From assembly GCF_000235885.1 (NCBI RefSeq), contig NZ_JH379474.1:1-64000 (forward strand): 64,000 nt of DNA, in the 5' to 3' direction. Shown here piece after piece: positions 36,251-45,314 of this stretch. A model generated the notes under the pieces. That model had not been told where the DNA came from. It did not search any database and saw only the letters and a program-made list of their open reading frames with translations. Origin of the DNA: Leyella stercorea DSM 18206 (GTDB taxonomy: Bacteria; Bacteroidota; Bacteroidia; Bacteroidales; Bacteroidaceae). The position numbers were made by a program, and so were the translations under genes. The first letter of the stretch is position 1. Every line of letters starts with the position of its first letter.

Positions 36251-37453
36251 TTATCGTATCATTACCTGCGTTGCTCCATATCCATACTCTTGGAACGAAG
36301 CATCTTGGTATCTGTAGTTCTTATATCTGTATCTCAGTTCGTTCACGATAGCATGGCGCAACACGCCCTCGCCCTTACCGTGTATGAATACGATACGCTT
36401 GCCCTTGTTATGCTTGTTCTCCTCGAGCGTACGGCGGAAGTAGTCGAGTTGGTAGTTGAGGATATCTGCCGAGCCCATGCCTACCGTAGTCTCCAACAAT
36501 TCGTCGGCATGAAGGTCTACCACCAGAATATCGTCGCCATTAGCGCGGTTGTTACGATGCGACGCAGAAGTGTTCAGACTGCTGTTCTTCAACTTCTCCA
36601 TAGCGTTCTTCATCGCCTCGCCTCCTTTGTTCTCGAGCTTCTTCTCGTCCTTCTCCTCGTCTACGTATATCAGCTTTTCGGCATCAACTGGCTTCAGCTG
36701 TGCAACACCGTCGTTCTTAACAACGGGGTACAGCAACGCCGGAGTCTCAAAGAAATCGTTCTTCTGGAAGGTATGCAATTTGTAGAACTTCACCTTGTCG
36801 ATGCGGAACTGCACGTCGCAAACCGGCTTAGCCACAAACTCCTTGTCACGCTTGAACGAAAGCAGCTGGAAGCGCACGCGGTCTATCTCGTTCAGGTCTT
36901 CAAGAGCGAAACTCTCCACGTACATCTTCATGTTCGGCTCCAATTCTCCTTCGCCACGCAACTTGTACGAACCTCCCTCTACGCTCATATACAGATAGTG
37001 AACGTAGTAGTTGCTATCGTTCACAAGGTAGCAGGCGAAACTGGTCTTAGAGAAGTTTTGCACATCTTCTGGCACGAACGCACAGTAAACGTTCAGCACG
37101 TTGCCGCCCTTGCGCTCTTCCACCTTCGCCTTGTACGTGATTTCTCTGTCCGCTGCGTCATACTCGTCTTCGTCTTCCAGCACGTCCTCGTCCATCTGGT
37201 TTATCTTCGCCTTCACCGACATGTTGAACGTATCGGGGTCGGCTGCCGTCGGCTCCTCTGCCCCACTCTTCTTCTGTATTGACTTCGATATCGAGTAGTC
37301 GTCGCTACTGCTCATCACTACGAGGTCTGATATAGGTGTCGGAATCTGGAAACCGTCCTCGTCCTCCACCAACGCTATATCTTTACCTTGAAAACCGGCA
37401 ATGCGTCCGCCGCCGATATCACTAAGGAATTGTACTTTGTCTCCTATTTTCAT
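36251..37453 (-). CDS. DUF2027 and Smr domain protein
   Basis: 400 aa. The N-terminus (MKIGDKVQFLSDIGGGRIAG) resembles the short barrel found in this family. The middle (residues about 130-290) fits DUF2027. The C-terminus is a Smr domain as in MutS2, with DLHADELLETTVGM, RIVFIHGKGEGVLRHAIVNE and the final GATQVMIR. Smr domains bind DNA or RNA and some are nucleases. No MutS ATPase part is present, and the role is unknown. There is a Lys/Glu-rich linker before the Smr domain. Confidence 0.82.
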   Translation of the reverse strand: MKIGDKVQFLSDIGGGRIAGFQGKDIALVEDEDGFQIPTPISDLVVMSSSDDYSISKSIQKKSGAEEPTAADPDTFNMSVKAKINQMDEDVLEDEDEYDAADREITYKAKVEERKGGNVLNVYCAFVPEDVQNFSKTSFACYLVNDSNYYVHYLYMSVEGGSYKLRGEGELEPNMKMYVESFALEDLNEIDRVRFQLLSFKRDKEFVAKPVCDVQFRIDKVKFYKLHTFQKNDFFETPALLYPVVKNDGVAQLKPVDAEKLIYVDEEKDEKKLENKGGEAMKNAMEKLKNSSLNTSASHRNNRANGDDILVVDLHADELLETTVGMGSADILNYQLDYFRRTLEENKHNKGKRIVFIHGKGEGVLRHAIVNELRYRYKNYRYQDASFQEYGYGATQVMIR

Positions 37454-37489
37454 TTTACTTTACTTCTTTACTTTTAGACATCTTCATAG

Positions 37490-37525
37490 GGTGCGTGGCA
37501 TGAGCAGGATGCCCATACCTCCTAC
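37490..37525 (-). repeat. Dispersed hairpin repeat, copy 3
   Basis: Minus-strand TAGGAGGTATGGGCATCC, the inverted half with mismatches (GCTCATGCC), then CACGCACCC. T-rich tracts flank it as in copy 2. It lies between the DUF2027-Smr gene and queA. Confidence 0.8.
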
Positions 37526-37553
37526 TTTTACTTTTTTACTCTTTTCCTTTTAA

Positions 37554-38774
37554 CTAAGGTATCAGCAACGAACTGTCGCCATAGCTCAAGAATCTGAAAT
37601 CGTGCGCCAGCGCATAGTCATACACCTTATGCCAGTCGCCATGCAGGAACGCACTCACCAACAGCAGAAGCGTGCTCTGTGGCTGATGGAAGTTCGTCAC
37701 CAACATCTTCACGATTTTATACTCATAGCCCGGCGCAATGATGATCTGCGTGCTCGAGTGCAGAGCACTCAATCCGTGCTTGTCCAAATAAGCCACGATA
37801 TTCTCCAAAGCCTTCATCGGTGTCACGCCCTTCGCAGCCTCATTCTCGTACGGTTCCCACTGATTCACGTGCAGCTCTTCCTCCGAGAGGTCCATGTTCT
37901 GCTCCAGCTTCACGCCCATATAGTAGAGGCTCTCCAGCGTGCGCACACTTGTCGTGCCCACAGCAATCGCCTTCGCTCCATGCTTTATCAGTTTCTCGAG
38001 CGTCTCTCTATGCACACACACATACTCGGTATGCATCTCGTGGTCCTGAATTTCCTCCGACTTCACTGGTTTGAACGTACCAGCACCAACGTGCAGTGTC
38101 AGTTCCTCGCGGTCGATGCCTCGACGGTCGATTGCCGCCAATACCTCTGGTGTGAAATGCAGACCTGCCGTTGGAGCTGCCACAGAACCCTTCACCTTCG
38201 AGTAAACTGTCTGATATGTCATCTTGTCGCTCTCCTGCGTCTCGCGGTTCAAGTACGGCGGAATAGGTAGCTCGCCCACAGCGTCCAACAACTCTGCAAG
38301 CGACACCTCAGCGTTGTCCCAAGTGAAGCGCACTCTGTAGCTCTTGCCCACGTCCTCAAGACGCTCGGCCTTGAGCGTCACCGACTCGCTGTTCACATCG
38401 AATGTGCGCTGAAGCACCTCACCCTTCCACTTCTTCAGATTGCCAATCATGCACAGCCATTCGCATTCGCCTCGCGTCTGGAACATCTGCTCGTAGTCAG
38501 CCGGAGCATACGGCTCAAGCAGGAATACCTCTATCAGTGCTCCAGTAGCCTTGCGGAAGTGCATACGCGCCTGAATAACACGGGTATTGTTGAAAACCAT
38601 CAGAGCACCCTCGGGCAGATGATTAGCTATGTTGCAGAACGTGTCTTCCGACACTTCACCGTGCTTATACAATAATAGTTTGCTATGATCGCGCTGCGCC
38701 AACGGGAACTTAGCAATACGCTCGTCCGGCAACGCATAATTATAATCCTTGATATGTATGTGTTTTGTCTCCAT
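37554..38774 (-). CDS. queA: S-adenosylmethionine:tRNA ribosyltransferase-isomerase
   Basis: A 406-aa QueA-family enzyme that transfers the ribosyl moiety of SAM to 7-aminomethyl-7-deazaguanine in tRNA (queuosine pathway). Motifs: DYNYALPDERIAKFPLAQRD, FNNTRVIQARM, VAAPTAGLHFTPE, LHVGAGTFKPVKSEEIQDHE, VGTTSVRTLES and NFHQPQSTLLLLVSAFLHGD. It is some 50 residues longer than E. coli QueA (356), with extra sequence around residues 85-130 and 290-320. Other queuosine genes are not in the window. Confidence 0.9.
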   Translation of the reverse strand: METKHIHIKDYNYALPDERIAKFPLAQRDHSKLLLYKHGEVSEDTFCNIANHLPEGALMVFNNTRVIQARMHFRKATGALIEVFLLEPYAPADYEQMFQTRGECEWLCMIGNLKKWKGEVLQRTFDVNSESVTLKAERLEDVGKSYRVRFTWDNAEVSLAELLDAVGELPIPPYLNRETQESDKMTYQTVYSKVKGSVAAPTAGLHFTPEVLAAIDRRGIDREELTLHVGAGTFKPVKSEEIQDHEMHTEYVCVHRETLEKLIKHGAKAIAVGTTSVRTLESLYYMGVKLEQNMDLSEEELHVNQWEPYENEAAKGVTPMKALENIVAYLDKHGLSALHSSTQIIIAPGYEYKIVKMLVTNFHQPQSTLLLLVSAFLHGDWHKVYDYALAHDFRFLSYGDSSLLIP

Positions 38775-38828
38775 AATCGTTTTCTTTGTCTACAGCCCTA
38801 AAAATAAGGCAATACTATCTAAATCCCA

Positions 38829-38836
38829 CAAAGTTA
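38829..38836 (-). promoter_or_regulatory. queA -7 element
   Basis: TAACTTTG on the minus strand, about 55 nt upstream of the queA start. No TTG stands at the right distance. Confidence 0.5.
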
Positions 38837-39008
38837 ATTATAAATTCTGACATACATATCCTATAGCACAATATTTTTGCAAAATTCATACACGCATAAT
38901 GCACAACATTGTCGACATAACAGAACTTATACGAATGCGCATCATGCTCTATTATTGCATACAACTGCTACAAAGGGGTATTTAAAACTAAACTTTTGTC
39001 ATCGTTCT

Positions 39009-39082
39009 CCGAACGCAGTCCGATCAGATTGCGAACGCAGCCCAATCGGATTGCGAACGCGAACGGATCGGACTGCGTTCGG
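39009..39082. repeat. 74-bp intergenic element, copy C
   Basis: Direct boxes CCGAACGCAGTC (39009-39020), GCGAACGCAGCC (39031-39042) and GCGAACGCGAAC (39053-39064), with an inverted box at 39071-39082 whose complement is identical to the first box. Here the first box pairs with the inverted box in a perfect 21-bp inverted repeat (39005-39025 with 39066-39086). It fills part of the 390-bp gap 38775-39164; the rest holds the queA promoter and a lone TATTTTTG at 38872-38879 (plus strand), and I see no gene. Confidence 0.85.
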
Positions 39083-39164
39083 AGAAGAATGACTTTTGCA
39101 TTGATTTCGCTCTATTTATATAATCATATTGGCCTACAATGCGAAGACCAAAAGACAATTGATT

Positions 39165-39860
39165 TTAATGCAGCACTCCACGTAGAACAGCGTAGATTAA
39201 TGTGAGAACTATCACAAGCATAACAATATCAACATCAGAGTGGCTAAAACCACTTGATGTGTACTGTGTAGATACGAAGCGTTTCGACTGAGAGAGTTTC
39301 TCTCTGAACTTATAATAAACAAAATAGACAACACATCCTACCGTGCCACCCCATAATAATCCAACAGCGATATCAAGCGGATAATGAACACCAAGATACA
39401 TACGTGTGTAACAGCAGACGAGCGACCACACAAGAAGGGAAATACTCAATATGCTACTGCGCACAAGTAAGCAGAAGAACACTGCAATAGAGAAAGTGTT
39501 GGCTGCATGTGCTGAGAAAAAACCATACTTACCATTGGCGCAATATCCATCAACAAGCTGCACAAGATTACATAGCGAAGGGTCATTACAAGGACGAAAG
39601 CGTTCTACACTGGGCTTAACAATGCCGTCAGCAATACCATCAGCAAGCAAAACGCAGAGCGCAGCACATGCCACAACGAGTACGATTTGTCCCATCGTCT
39701 CGCGGTTCTTTACCACAAGATACAGCAAGGCAACGTACATAGGTATCCAAGTGAAGCCCGAAGTAAGAGCTATCATCAGTCCGTCAACAAACTGCGAACT
39801 GCTGCCATTGAGTGCGAGAAGGAGGTCGGTGTCGGCCTGTAAGAGGGTATCCATATTCAT
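39165..39860 (-). CDS. PAP2-family membrane phosphatase
   Basis: A 231-aa protein with about six hydrophobic segments and the three PAP2 active-site motifs: KPSVERFRP (KX6RP), FSAHAANT (usual PSGH, here FSAH) and RMYLGVHYPLDI (RX5HX3D). Likely substrates are lipid phosphates such as undecaprenyl pyrophosphate, phosphatidylglycerophosphate or lipid A. It starts 16 nt after the BatD-BatE stop codon and is probably the last gene of the bat operon, although function need not be linked. Confidence 0.87.
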   Translation of the reverse strand: MNMDTLLQADTDLLLALNGSSSQFVDGLMIALTSGFTWIPMYVALLYLVVKNRETMGQIVLVVACAALCVLLADGIADGIVKPSVERFRPCNDPSLCNLVQLVDGYCANGKYGFFSAHAANTFSIAVFFCLLVRSSILSISLLVWSLVCCYTRMYLGVHYPLDIAVGLLWGGTVGCVVYFVYYKFREKLSQSKRFVSTQYTSSGFSHSDVDIVMLVIVLTLIYAVLRGVLH

Positions 39861-39876
39861 TTTCGCTGAGTTTTTA

Positions 39877-42486
39877 TCAAATTACTTCTACTGAGTTCTT
39901 TGGCAACCAGCCTTCTTTGCCGTCATCAAGGCGTACACCATACCAGGCATTCATCGAACTATCGGTAATGGTGAGACGTGTGCCCTCATGGATAACGAAG
40001 GCATCTGAACTACTCTCCGCAGGCGTTGCCTTTACATTGAGCGTTGGCGTGAGAACTATGGCGATGTTATGTTCTGAAAGGGCAACCTTGCGCTGATAAG
40101 CGAATAGGAGTCCTAACACAAAAATCAGAAGTCCGACAAGTGCTCCGAAGAAACCAATCTTACGCAGAAGAATATTACTGCCGAAGAGATATGCCAATAT
40201 CAGAATGAGAGCAAGCACAAAGGCTGAAACAGCGAGGATAGCCCAAGCATCAATGCTCATAAGATTCTGCAGCGAGTGATACCACGTAACGAAGAACATC
40301 TCATCAACAGGCACTACTTTGTCGATGGTCTTACCACGAAGAAACTGAAGATTGTAACGAGTATCGCTATCGCCTGGATTAAGGCGCAAAGCACGTTCGT
40401 AGGCAATTATCGACTGTGTGATATTACCCAAACGATACTCACAGTTGCCGAGGTTATAATAGAGTTCTGCGCTCTCCCCTACCTTCAGCAGTTTGGTATA
40501 GCACTCTGCAGCTTGCTGATAATCGCCCTTTGCATAAGCAGCTGCGGCAGTTTCACTGCTATCGCCCTGTTGAGACTTTGCGGTGTCTACAGAAGCATTT
40601 ACAAAGCCACTAAAACACAAAACCACAAACAGCAAGATTATTCTCACCGTATCACCACTGTTTCTCTTCACCATCTTGTCACGCAAGACACCATCAATCT
40701 CCGTAATAGCTATCATTGCACTATCGTATGTCTTAGTCATATTGCCCTCGGCACTACCTGGGGCATAACGTTCGTACTCACACTCATCAAGAGCAGAGAT
40801 GAACTTTTCTATTATCTCTGCATTAATATTGTGTGCAGCAAGTTGCTCACTTATATTTTCGCGTGAGAGTTGCTCTACAGGCATGTTCAGTTTGTCACCT
40901 ACATAGCCCCAAAGTGCACGCAATACCTCATCATAGAACTCGTTCTGCTTGCCAGCGGTGAGCAACTTATAGGCAGTTTTAAGACGCTTGGTAGCCACCT
41001 TGTTGGCGCGTTTACCACGTTTACCCACGATATCAGCGTTCTCTACCGCCTTCTTGTGGAAAATAGCCACAAGAGCTACAAACAAAACAAATGGCAGAAG
41101 TAGCCATAACAAGAATGAAGTAGAACCAAAGAATAGTTTCTCGGTGTCAATTGTATCATAACCGCCCTGCTTTATCGGCTTAATATCAGTCTGCTGAACA
41201 GCCGAATAATCGGTAACAGAAGTGCCCTTGCCGTCGCCTGGCTCCACCTTAATGGTAAACGGCGCAGTTTTCACTGTCTTATACATGTTGCTCGATGTGT
41301 CGTAATAAGTAAGCGACACAGCAGGGATGGTGTAGTTACCCTGATTGCGAGGCACAACGAGGAAGTCGTACACCATATTGCCTTCCAATCCGTTGGTTGT
41401 GAGTTTTGTCTTGTCGGTCACCTTCGGGTCGTACTTGTCGAAGTCCTTCGGGAAGGTAACCACGGGCTGCTTGATGAGCTTCAGGTTGCCGTTGCCACCT
41501 ACCACTACACGCAATGTAACTGGTGCGCCTGCCTTCACTGTGTTATTCAACAGCTGCGAAGATATTGAAAAGCGACCTACACCACCCGAGAAGTCGGCTG
41601 GCTTCTGCGGCAGTGGGTCTACCTGTATATCAATAGCTGGTGCTACGATATTGCGCTTTACTTCTATGTATCCAGATCCGCCGTTGAAGAACGCCTCAAA
41701 CGGGTCTACATTGCGGTTTTGCATAACCACAACGCCCTTGAACGTAAGGCTCGGTATCGTCATCTTGCCCGTCATCTGCGGATACATAACATACTGGCTC
41801 CACGTTACACAACGATAGTTTCTGCCGTTCAGCTTCTCAATGTGAAAACTCTTCTGCTGTGGCAATGGTATTTCCTGAGTATGGAAGCCTTTCAAGTCGG
41901 GCATCTTACCATCAAGAGAAGTAAGGTCAACGAGAGTGTACACCTTATACGTAAGCAAAATAGGCTCTTGCTCGTGTACGTGTTTCTTGTTGGCAGTCAC
42001 CTTCACGAAGAGGTCTTCCGAAGATATTCTGCCACCCGAACTGTGCGAAGGCGAAACTGCGTCATCGTGCATATTGGGAGCCGACGAACCGTTGTTGCGT
42101 GTGGCGCCCGACACCTGTATGCGGAATGGCCGCGAGGCGATTGTCTTGCCGCCTGCCTTGGCGTGTGCTGCACCTATGGTGTATGAGCCAGCTTTCTCCG
42201 CATAGAGCGTGTAGGTATATGTTATCGACGACGAGCGGCTGGTATGTCCGTTCACAATCTGATAGCTCGACTGCTGCGATGTGTACGGACCAGCTATCAC
42301 TTCCAGACCGGAAGGGATGGAAGCCGAACGGAACTCGTCTACCGACACATTAGCTATAGTGTACGACACACGGAAGTTCTCACCAGTTGCAACGTGTGTG
42401 GGGGCAGAAACAGAAATGTTTTGCGCACATACCGAGAGTACATACGCAAAACATGTCAGTAATAGTGTGGTTATCTTCTTATTCAT
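39877..42486 (-). CDS. BatD-BatE fusion protein
   Basis: 869 aa. Residues 1-600 are BatD: signal peptide ending in VCAQ, repeated beta domains (ISVSAPTHVATGENFRVSYT at the start) and a membrane segment near residue 460 (FLLWLLLPFVLFVALVAIF). Residues from about 605 match BatE: a signal-like segment (RIILLFVVLCFSGFVNAS), TPR repeats (YAKGDYQQAAECYTKLLKVG, LYYNLGNCEYRLGNITQSII), two membrane helices and a C-terminal SH3-like domain ending in GWLPKNSVEVI. In Bacteroides these are separate genes. The join is at Met605 (codon at 40672-40674), which could also act as an internal start. There is no stop codon or frameshift. Confidence 0.85.
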   Translation of the reverse strand: MNKKITTLLLTCFAYVLSVCAQNISVSAPTHVATGENFRVSYTIANVSVDEFRSASIPSGLEVIAGPYTSQQSSYQIVNGHTSRSSSITYTYTLYAEKAGSYTIGAAHAKAGGKTIASRPFRIQVSGATRNNGSSAPNMHDDAVSPSHSSGGRISSEDLFVKVTANKKHVHEQEPILLTYKVYTLVDLTSLDGKMPDLKGFHTQEIPLPQQKSFHIEKLNGRNYRCVTWSQYVMYPQMTGKMTIPSLTFKGVVVMQNRNVDPFEAFFNGGSGYIEVKRNIVAPAIDIQVDPLPQKPADFSGGVGRFSISSQLLNNTVKAGAPVTLRVVVGGNGNLKLIKQPVVTFPKDFDKYDPKVTDKTKLTTNGLEGNMVYDFLVVPRNQGNYTIPAVSLTYYDTSSNMYKTVKTAPFTIKVEPGDGKGTSVTDYSAVQQTDIKPIKQGGYDTIDTEKLFFGSTSFLLWLLLPFVLFVALVAIFHKKAVENADIVGKRGKRANKVATKRLKTAYKLLTAGKQNEFYDEVLRALWGYVGDKLNMPVEQLSRENISEQLAAHNINAEIIEKFISALDECEYERYAPGSAEGNMTKTYDSAMIAITEIDGVLRDKMVKRNSGDTVRIILLFVVLCFSGFVNASVDTAKSQQGDSSETAAAAYAKGDYQQAAECYTKLLKVGESAELYYNLGNCEYRLGNITQSIIAYERALRLNPGDSDTRYNLQFLRGKTIDKVVPVDEMFFVTWYHSLQNLMSIDAWAILAVSAFVLALILILAYLFGSNILLRKIGFFGALVGLLIFVLGLLFAYQRKVALSEHNIAIVLTPTLNVKATPAESSSDAFVIHEGTRLTITDSSMNAWYGVRLDDGKEGWLPKNSVEVI

Positions 42487-42511
42487 TCTGAATGATGTAT
42501 TTTTATGTGGT

Positions 42512-43183
42512 CTACCAGTTTTTCTGCAACTTGCGCGATCTGTTCTGACGCATGGCGTCCTTTATGCGTTGCTGTGTCTGCTGCTCCTGCTGCATGGCGG
42601 CGTTAAGCATCTGCTCGGCGTTCTCCTTGCTCATCTTTTCCTGCTGCTTCTGCTGCTGTTGCTTTTGGTTCTTGTCTTGTTCTTTCTTTTCCTTGCTCTT
42701 GTTCTCGCCCTTGTTCTGCTGCTTCTTTTGCTGTTGCTTGTCCTTGTCCTGCTTGTTCTTTTTCTGCTGGCGCATGCAGAGCGCAAGGTTGTAGCGGGTC
42801 TCGTTGTCAGACGGGTTGTTGCGCAGACTCTCCTTGTATGCCTCCGCAGCCTCGCCGTACATCTTCAACGACTGGCATATCCATCCGATGTTGTGGTATG
42901 CCATAGCCTTACGCTTCGGGGCGGTCTCTATCTTGCCAGCATGCTCAAACTGTTGGATGGCTGCCGAGTCTTTCTTCTGCATGAGCAATGCGCAACCGAG
43001 GTTGTAGAGCGCTTGCGGATTGGACGGATTCTTGTCTACTGCCTTGCGGTATTCTGCCTCTGCCTTTACATAGTTGTCCTGCTTGAACCAACGGTTGCCG
43101 TAGCGTATGTGCTGGCGGTCGGTCTGCGCAAAGCCTACCAATGCCTGAATCATCAAGATTGAAAGAACTAAAAACTTCTTCAT
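42512..43183 (-). CDS. batC: BatC, TPR protein
   Basis: A 223-aa protein with a signal peptide (MKKFLVLSILMIQALVGFAQ), TPR repeats at residues about 25-130 (KAEAEYRKAVDKNPSNPQAL, YNLGCALLMQKKDSAAIQQF, KMYGEAAEAYKESLRNNPSD), then a Gln/Lys-rich low-complexity stretch of about 60 residues. Likely a periplasmic scaffold in the Bat complex. It lies 12 nt after batB. Confidence 0.88.
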   Translation of the reverse strand: MKKFLVLSILMIQALVGFAQTDRQHIRYGNRWFKQDNYVKAEAEYRKAVDKNPSNPQALYNLGCALLMQKKDSAAIQQFEHAGKIETAPKRKAMAYHNIGWICQSLKMYGEAAEAYKESLRNNPSDNETRYNLALCMRQQKKNKQDKDKQQQKKQQNKGENKSKEKKEQDKNQKQQQQKQQEKMSKENAEQMLNAAMQQEQQTQQRIKDAMRQNRSRKLQKNW

Positions 43184-43195
43184 GTTGAATATCGT

Positions 43196-44215
43196 TTATT
43201 TCTTGAATAGTCTAAAATGTTTGAACAACGGATTCTTCTTCTCCATGATGCACGCCTCCACTATCAGCAAAACGAGCAACACTATGCAGAACGACTGGAA
43301 CTGCTCGGCGTACTCGCTGTAGATTACGCTCTCTGTCTCACCCTTCTGGAGCTTCGAAAGCTCGTCGTTCAGCTTCTCCTGAGCGTCGTTGGTGTTGTCT
43401 ACATGGATGTATGTGCCACTACCGGCACGGGCTATGTCACGACACATATCCTCATTAAGTGCCGACATAACGATGTTACCGGTGTTGTCGCGGATATACT
43501 CACCACCCCCAACGGGTATCGGAGAACCATTTGTGCTACCTATGCCGAGAATGAATACATTGATGCCTTTCTTACGCGCTTCCTTTGCTGCCTCCAATGC
43601 TCCGCCTTCATGGTCTTCGCCATCAGTGATGAGTATGATAGCCTTGCCTACACCCTGCTGCTGAGTGAAACTGCTTGCTGCTACGGAAAGGGCACGTGCA
43701 ATGTCGGTACCCTGAGTAGAGATTAGTGCCGGACTTATGCCATGAAGGAACATCTTTGCTGAAACATAATCACTCGTGATTGGCAGCTGAACAAAAGCAT
43801 CGCCAGCAAATACCACAAGACCAATCTTATCGTTAGTGAAGTTGTCAACAAGATTCTCTACAAGCATCTTGCTCTTATCCAAGCGCGAAGGTGCTACGTC
43901 CTGTGCCAACATCGAATTACTAATATCGAGACAAATGATTGTCTCTATTCCGTTGCGCTTCTCGTTGCTTATCTTGGAGCCCATCTGTGGACGAGCAATA
44001 ACAACCACAAGCACAGCTACAGCTGCCATCGTAAGCCAAAACTTCACACGGCGACGCATGGTCGAAGCGTCGGGCATAAGCTGACGTACAAGATCTTTGT
44101 CGCCAATGCGCATTATCTTCTTCTGCCTGCGCCATAGGCTATAGTATCTGACCGCTACGAGCACTACTACAAGCCATAGCAACCATAAATATTGGGGGCT
44201 CTCAAATCTGAACAT
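43196..44215 (-). CDS. batB: BatB, VWA-domain membrane protein
   Basis: A 339-aa protein with two N-terminal membrane helices and one at the C-terminus (IVLLVLLIVEACIM) flanking a VWA domain. MIDAS residues are in ICLDISNSM (DxSxS), QGTDIAR and ILITDGEDHEGG. It is a paralogue of BatA, encoded next. In Bacteroides fragilis the bat operon is linked to aerotolerance; the molecular role is unsettled. Confidence 0.9.
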   Translation of the reverse strand: MFRFESPQYLWLLWLVVVLVAVRYYSLWRRQKKIMRIGDKDLVRQLMPDASTMRRRVKFWLTMAAVAVLVVVIARPQMGSKISNEKRNGIETIICLDISNSMLAQDVAPSRLDKSKMLVENLVDNFTNDKIGLVVFAGDAFVQLPITSDYVSAKMFLHGISPALISTQGTDIARALSVAASSFTQQQGVGKAIILITDGEDHEGGALEAAKEARKKGINVFILGIGSTNGSPIPVGGGEYIRDNTGNIVMSALNEDMCRDIARAGSGTYIHVDNTNDAQEKLNDELSKLQKGETESVIYSEYAEQFQSFCIVLLVLLIVEACIMEKKNPLFKHFRLFKK

Positions 44216-44280
44216 TTTCTTAACTTTGAATTTTGAGTTTTAATATGGGCAAAAACCAAAGGCTACGCCAACAAAGAACC

Positions 44281-45279
44281 TTAAGGTATCCGGCGAAGAA
44301 CAGTAAAGCGCAGCAGAAACTCTGCCACAAGCAGAAACAATGCTACGATGGCAAATGGCTGATAAGCCTCGTAGTGCTTGGAGAAGCGTTTCACGTCCAT
44401 CTTTGTCTTCTCGAGTTTGTCGATGTCCTTATATATTTGCGACAGTTCGCGGTTGTTGGTAGCACGATAAGAGTTGGCATTCGTTATCTGTGCTATCTCG
44501 CTCAGAGTCTTCGTGTCTATCTCTACCGGCATATTCACATACTGAATGCCTCCAGCTACTGGCACGGGATAAGGTGCCACCTTGTTAGTTCCTACAGCAA
44601 TGGTGTATACACGCACACCAAGACTGTGCGCTATCTCCGCACTCGTCATTGGCGAGATGTCGCCCATGTTGTTACTGCCGTCTGTAAGCAGGATGACCAC
44701 CTTGCTCTTTGCCTTCGATTCCTTCAATCGCGACACGGCGTTTGCAAGTCCCATACCAATGGCAGTACCATCTGAAATGATGCCACGTGCGGCAATGTCG
44801 GTGCGAACAGAACCAAGCAGATTGAGAAGCGAAGCATGATCAGTAGTCATTGGACACTGGGTGAACGACTCACCTGCAAAGATTGTTAGACCGATGTTGT
44901 CATTCGGACGACCTGCCACAAACTCTGCAGCTACATTCTTAGCAGCCTCAAGGCGATTGGGCTTAAGGTCTTCTGCCAGCATAGATGTCGACACGTCCAT
45001 AGCAAGCATGATGTCGATGCCTTCTACCGACTTATTGTCCCAAGAGTTGCGTGTCTGAGGACGTGCCATGACGCACACAATCATCACAAAAGCAAGGCAA
45101 CGCAAAAACATCGGTGTATGCACGATGCGCTGTCGCCAACTTTTAGGTACCTTGTAGTAAGCCACCACTGTGCTGACACGCATCGTAGGTTCGCTATGCT
45201 TACGATTGCGCCAATACCATATTATATAAGGTATCAGCAACGTGAGCAGTATAAAGTATTCTTTATTTACAAATTCCAT
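44281..45279 (-). CDS. batA: BatA, VWA-domain membrane protein
   Basis: A 332-aa protein with the same plan as BatB: N-terminal membrane helices, VWA domain with MIDAS in AMDVSTSMLAED and VILLTDGSNNMGD, and a C-terminal membrane helix. There is a 65-nt gap to batB without an evident promoter. Confidence 0.9.
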   Translation of the reverse strand: MEFVNKEYFILLTLLIPYIIWYWRNRKHSEPTMRVSTVVAYYKVPKSWRQRIVHTPMFLRCLAFVMIVCVMARPQTRNSWDNKSVEGIDIMLAMDVSTSMLAEDLKPNRLEAAKNVAAEFVAGRPNDNIGLTIFAGESFTQCPMTTDHASLLNLLGSVRTDIAARGIISDGTAIGMGLANAVSRLKESKAKSKVVILLTDGSNNMGDISPMTSAEIAHSLGVRVYTIAVGTNKVAPYPVPVAGGIQYVNMPVEIDTKTLSEIAQITNANSYRATNNRELSQIYKDIDKLEKTKMDVKRFSKHYEAYQPFAIVALFLLVAEFLLRFTVLRRIP

Positions 45280-45314
45280 TGTTGTATATTACTTTCGTTA
45301 CGTATCGTTAGACT

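Noticed and set aside
42552-43162. Leucine/valine/cysteine-rich reading frames on the plus strand opposite batC
   Set aside because: They are the antisense of the Gln/Lys-rich batC tail (CAG/AAG codons read as CTG/CTT) and have no family resemblance.
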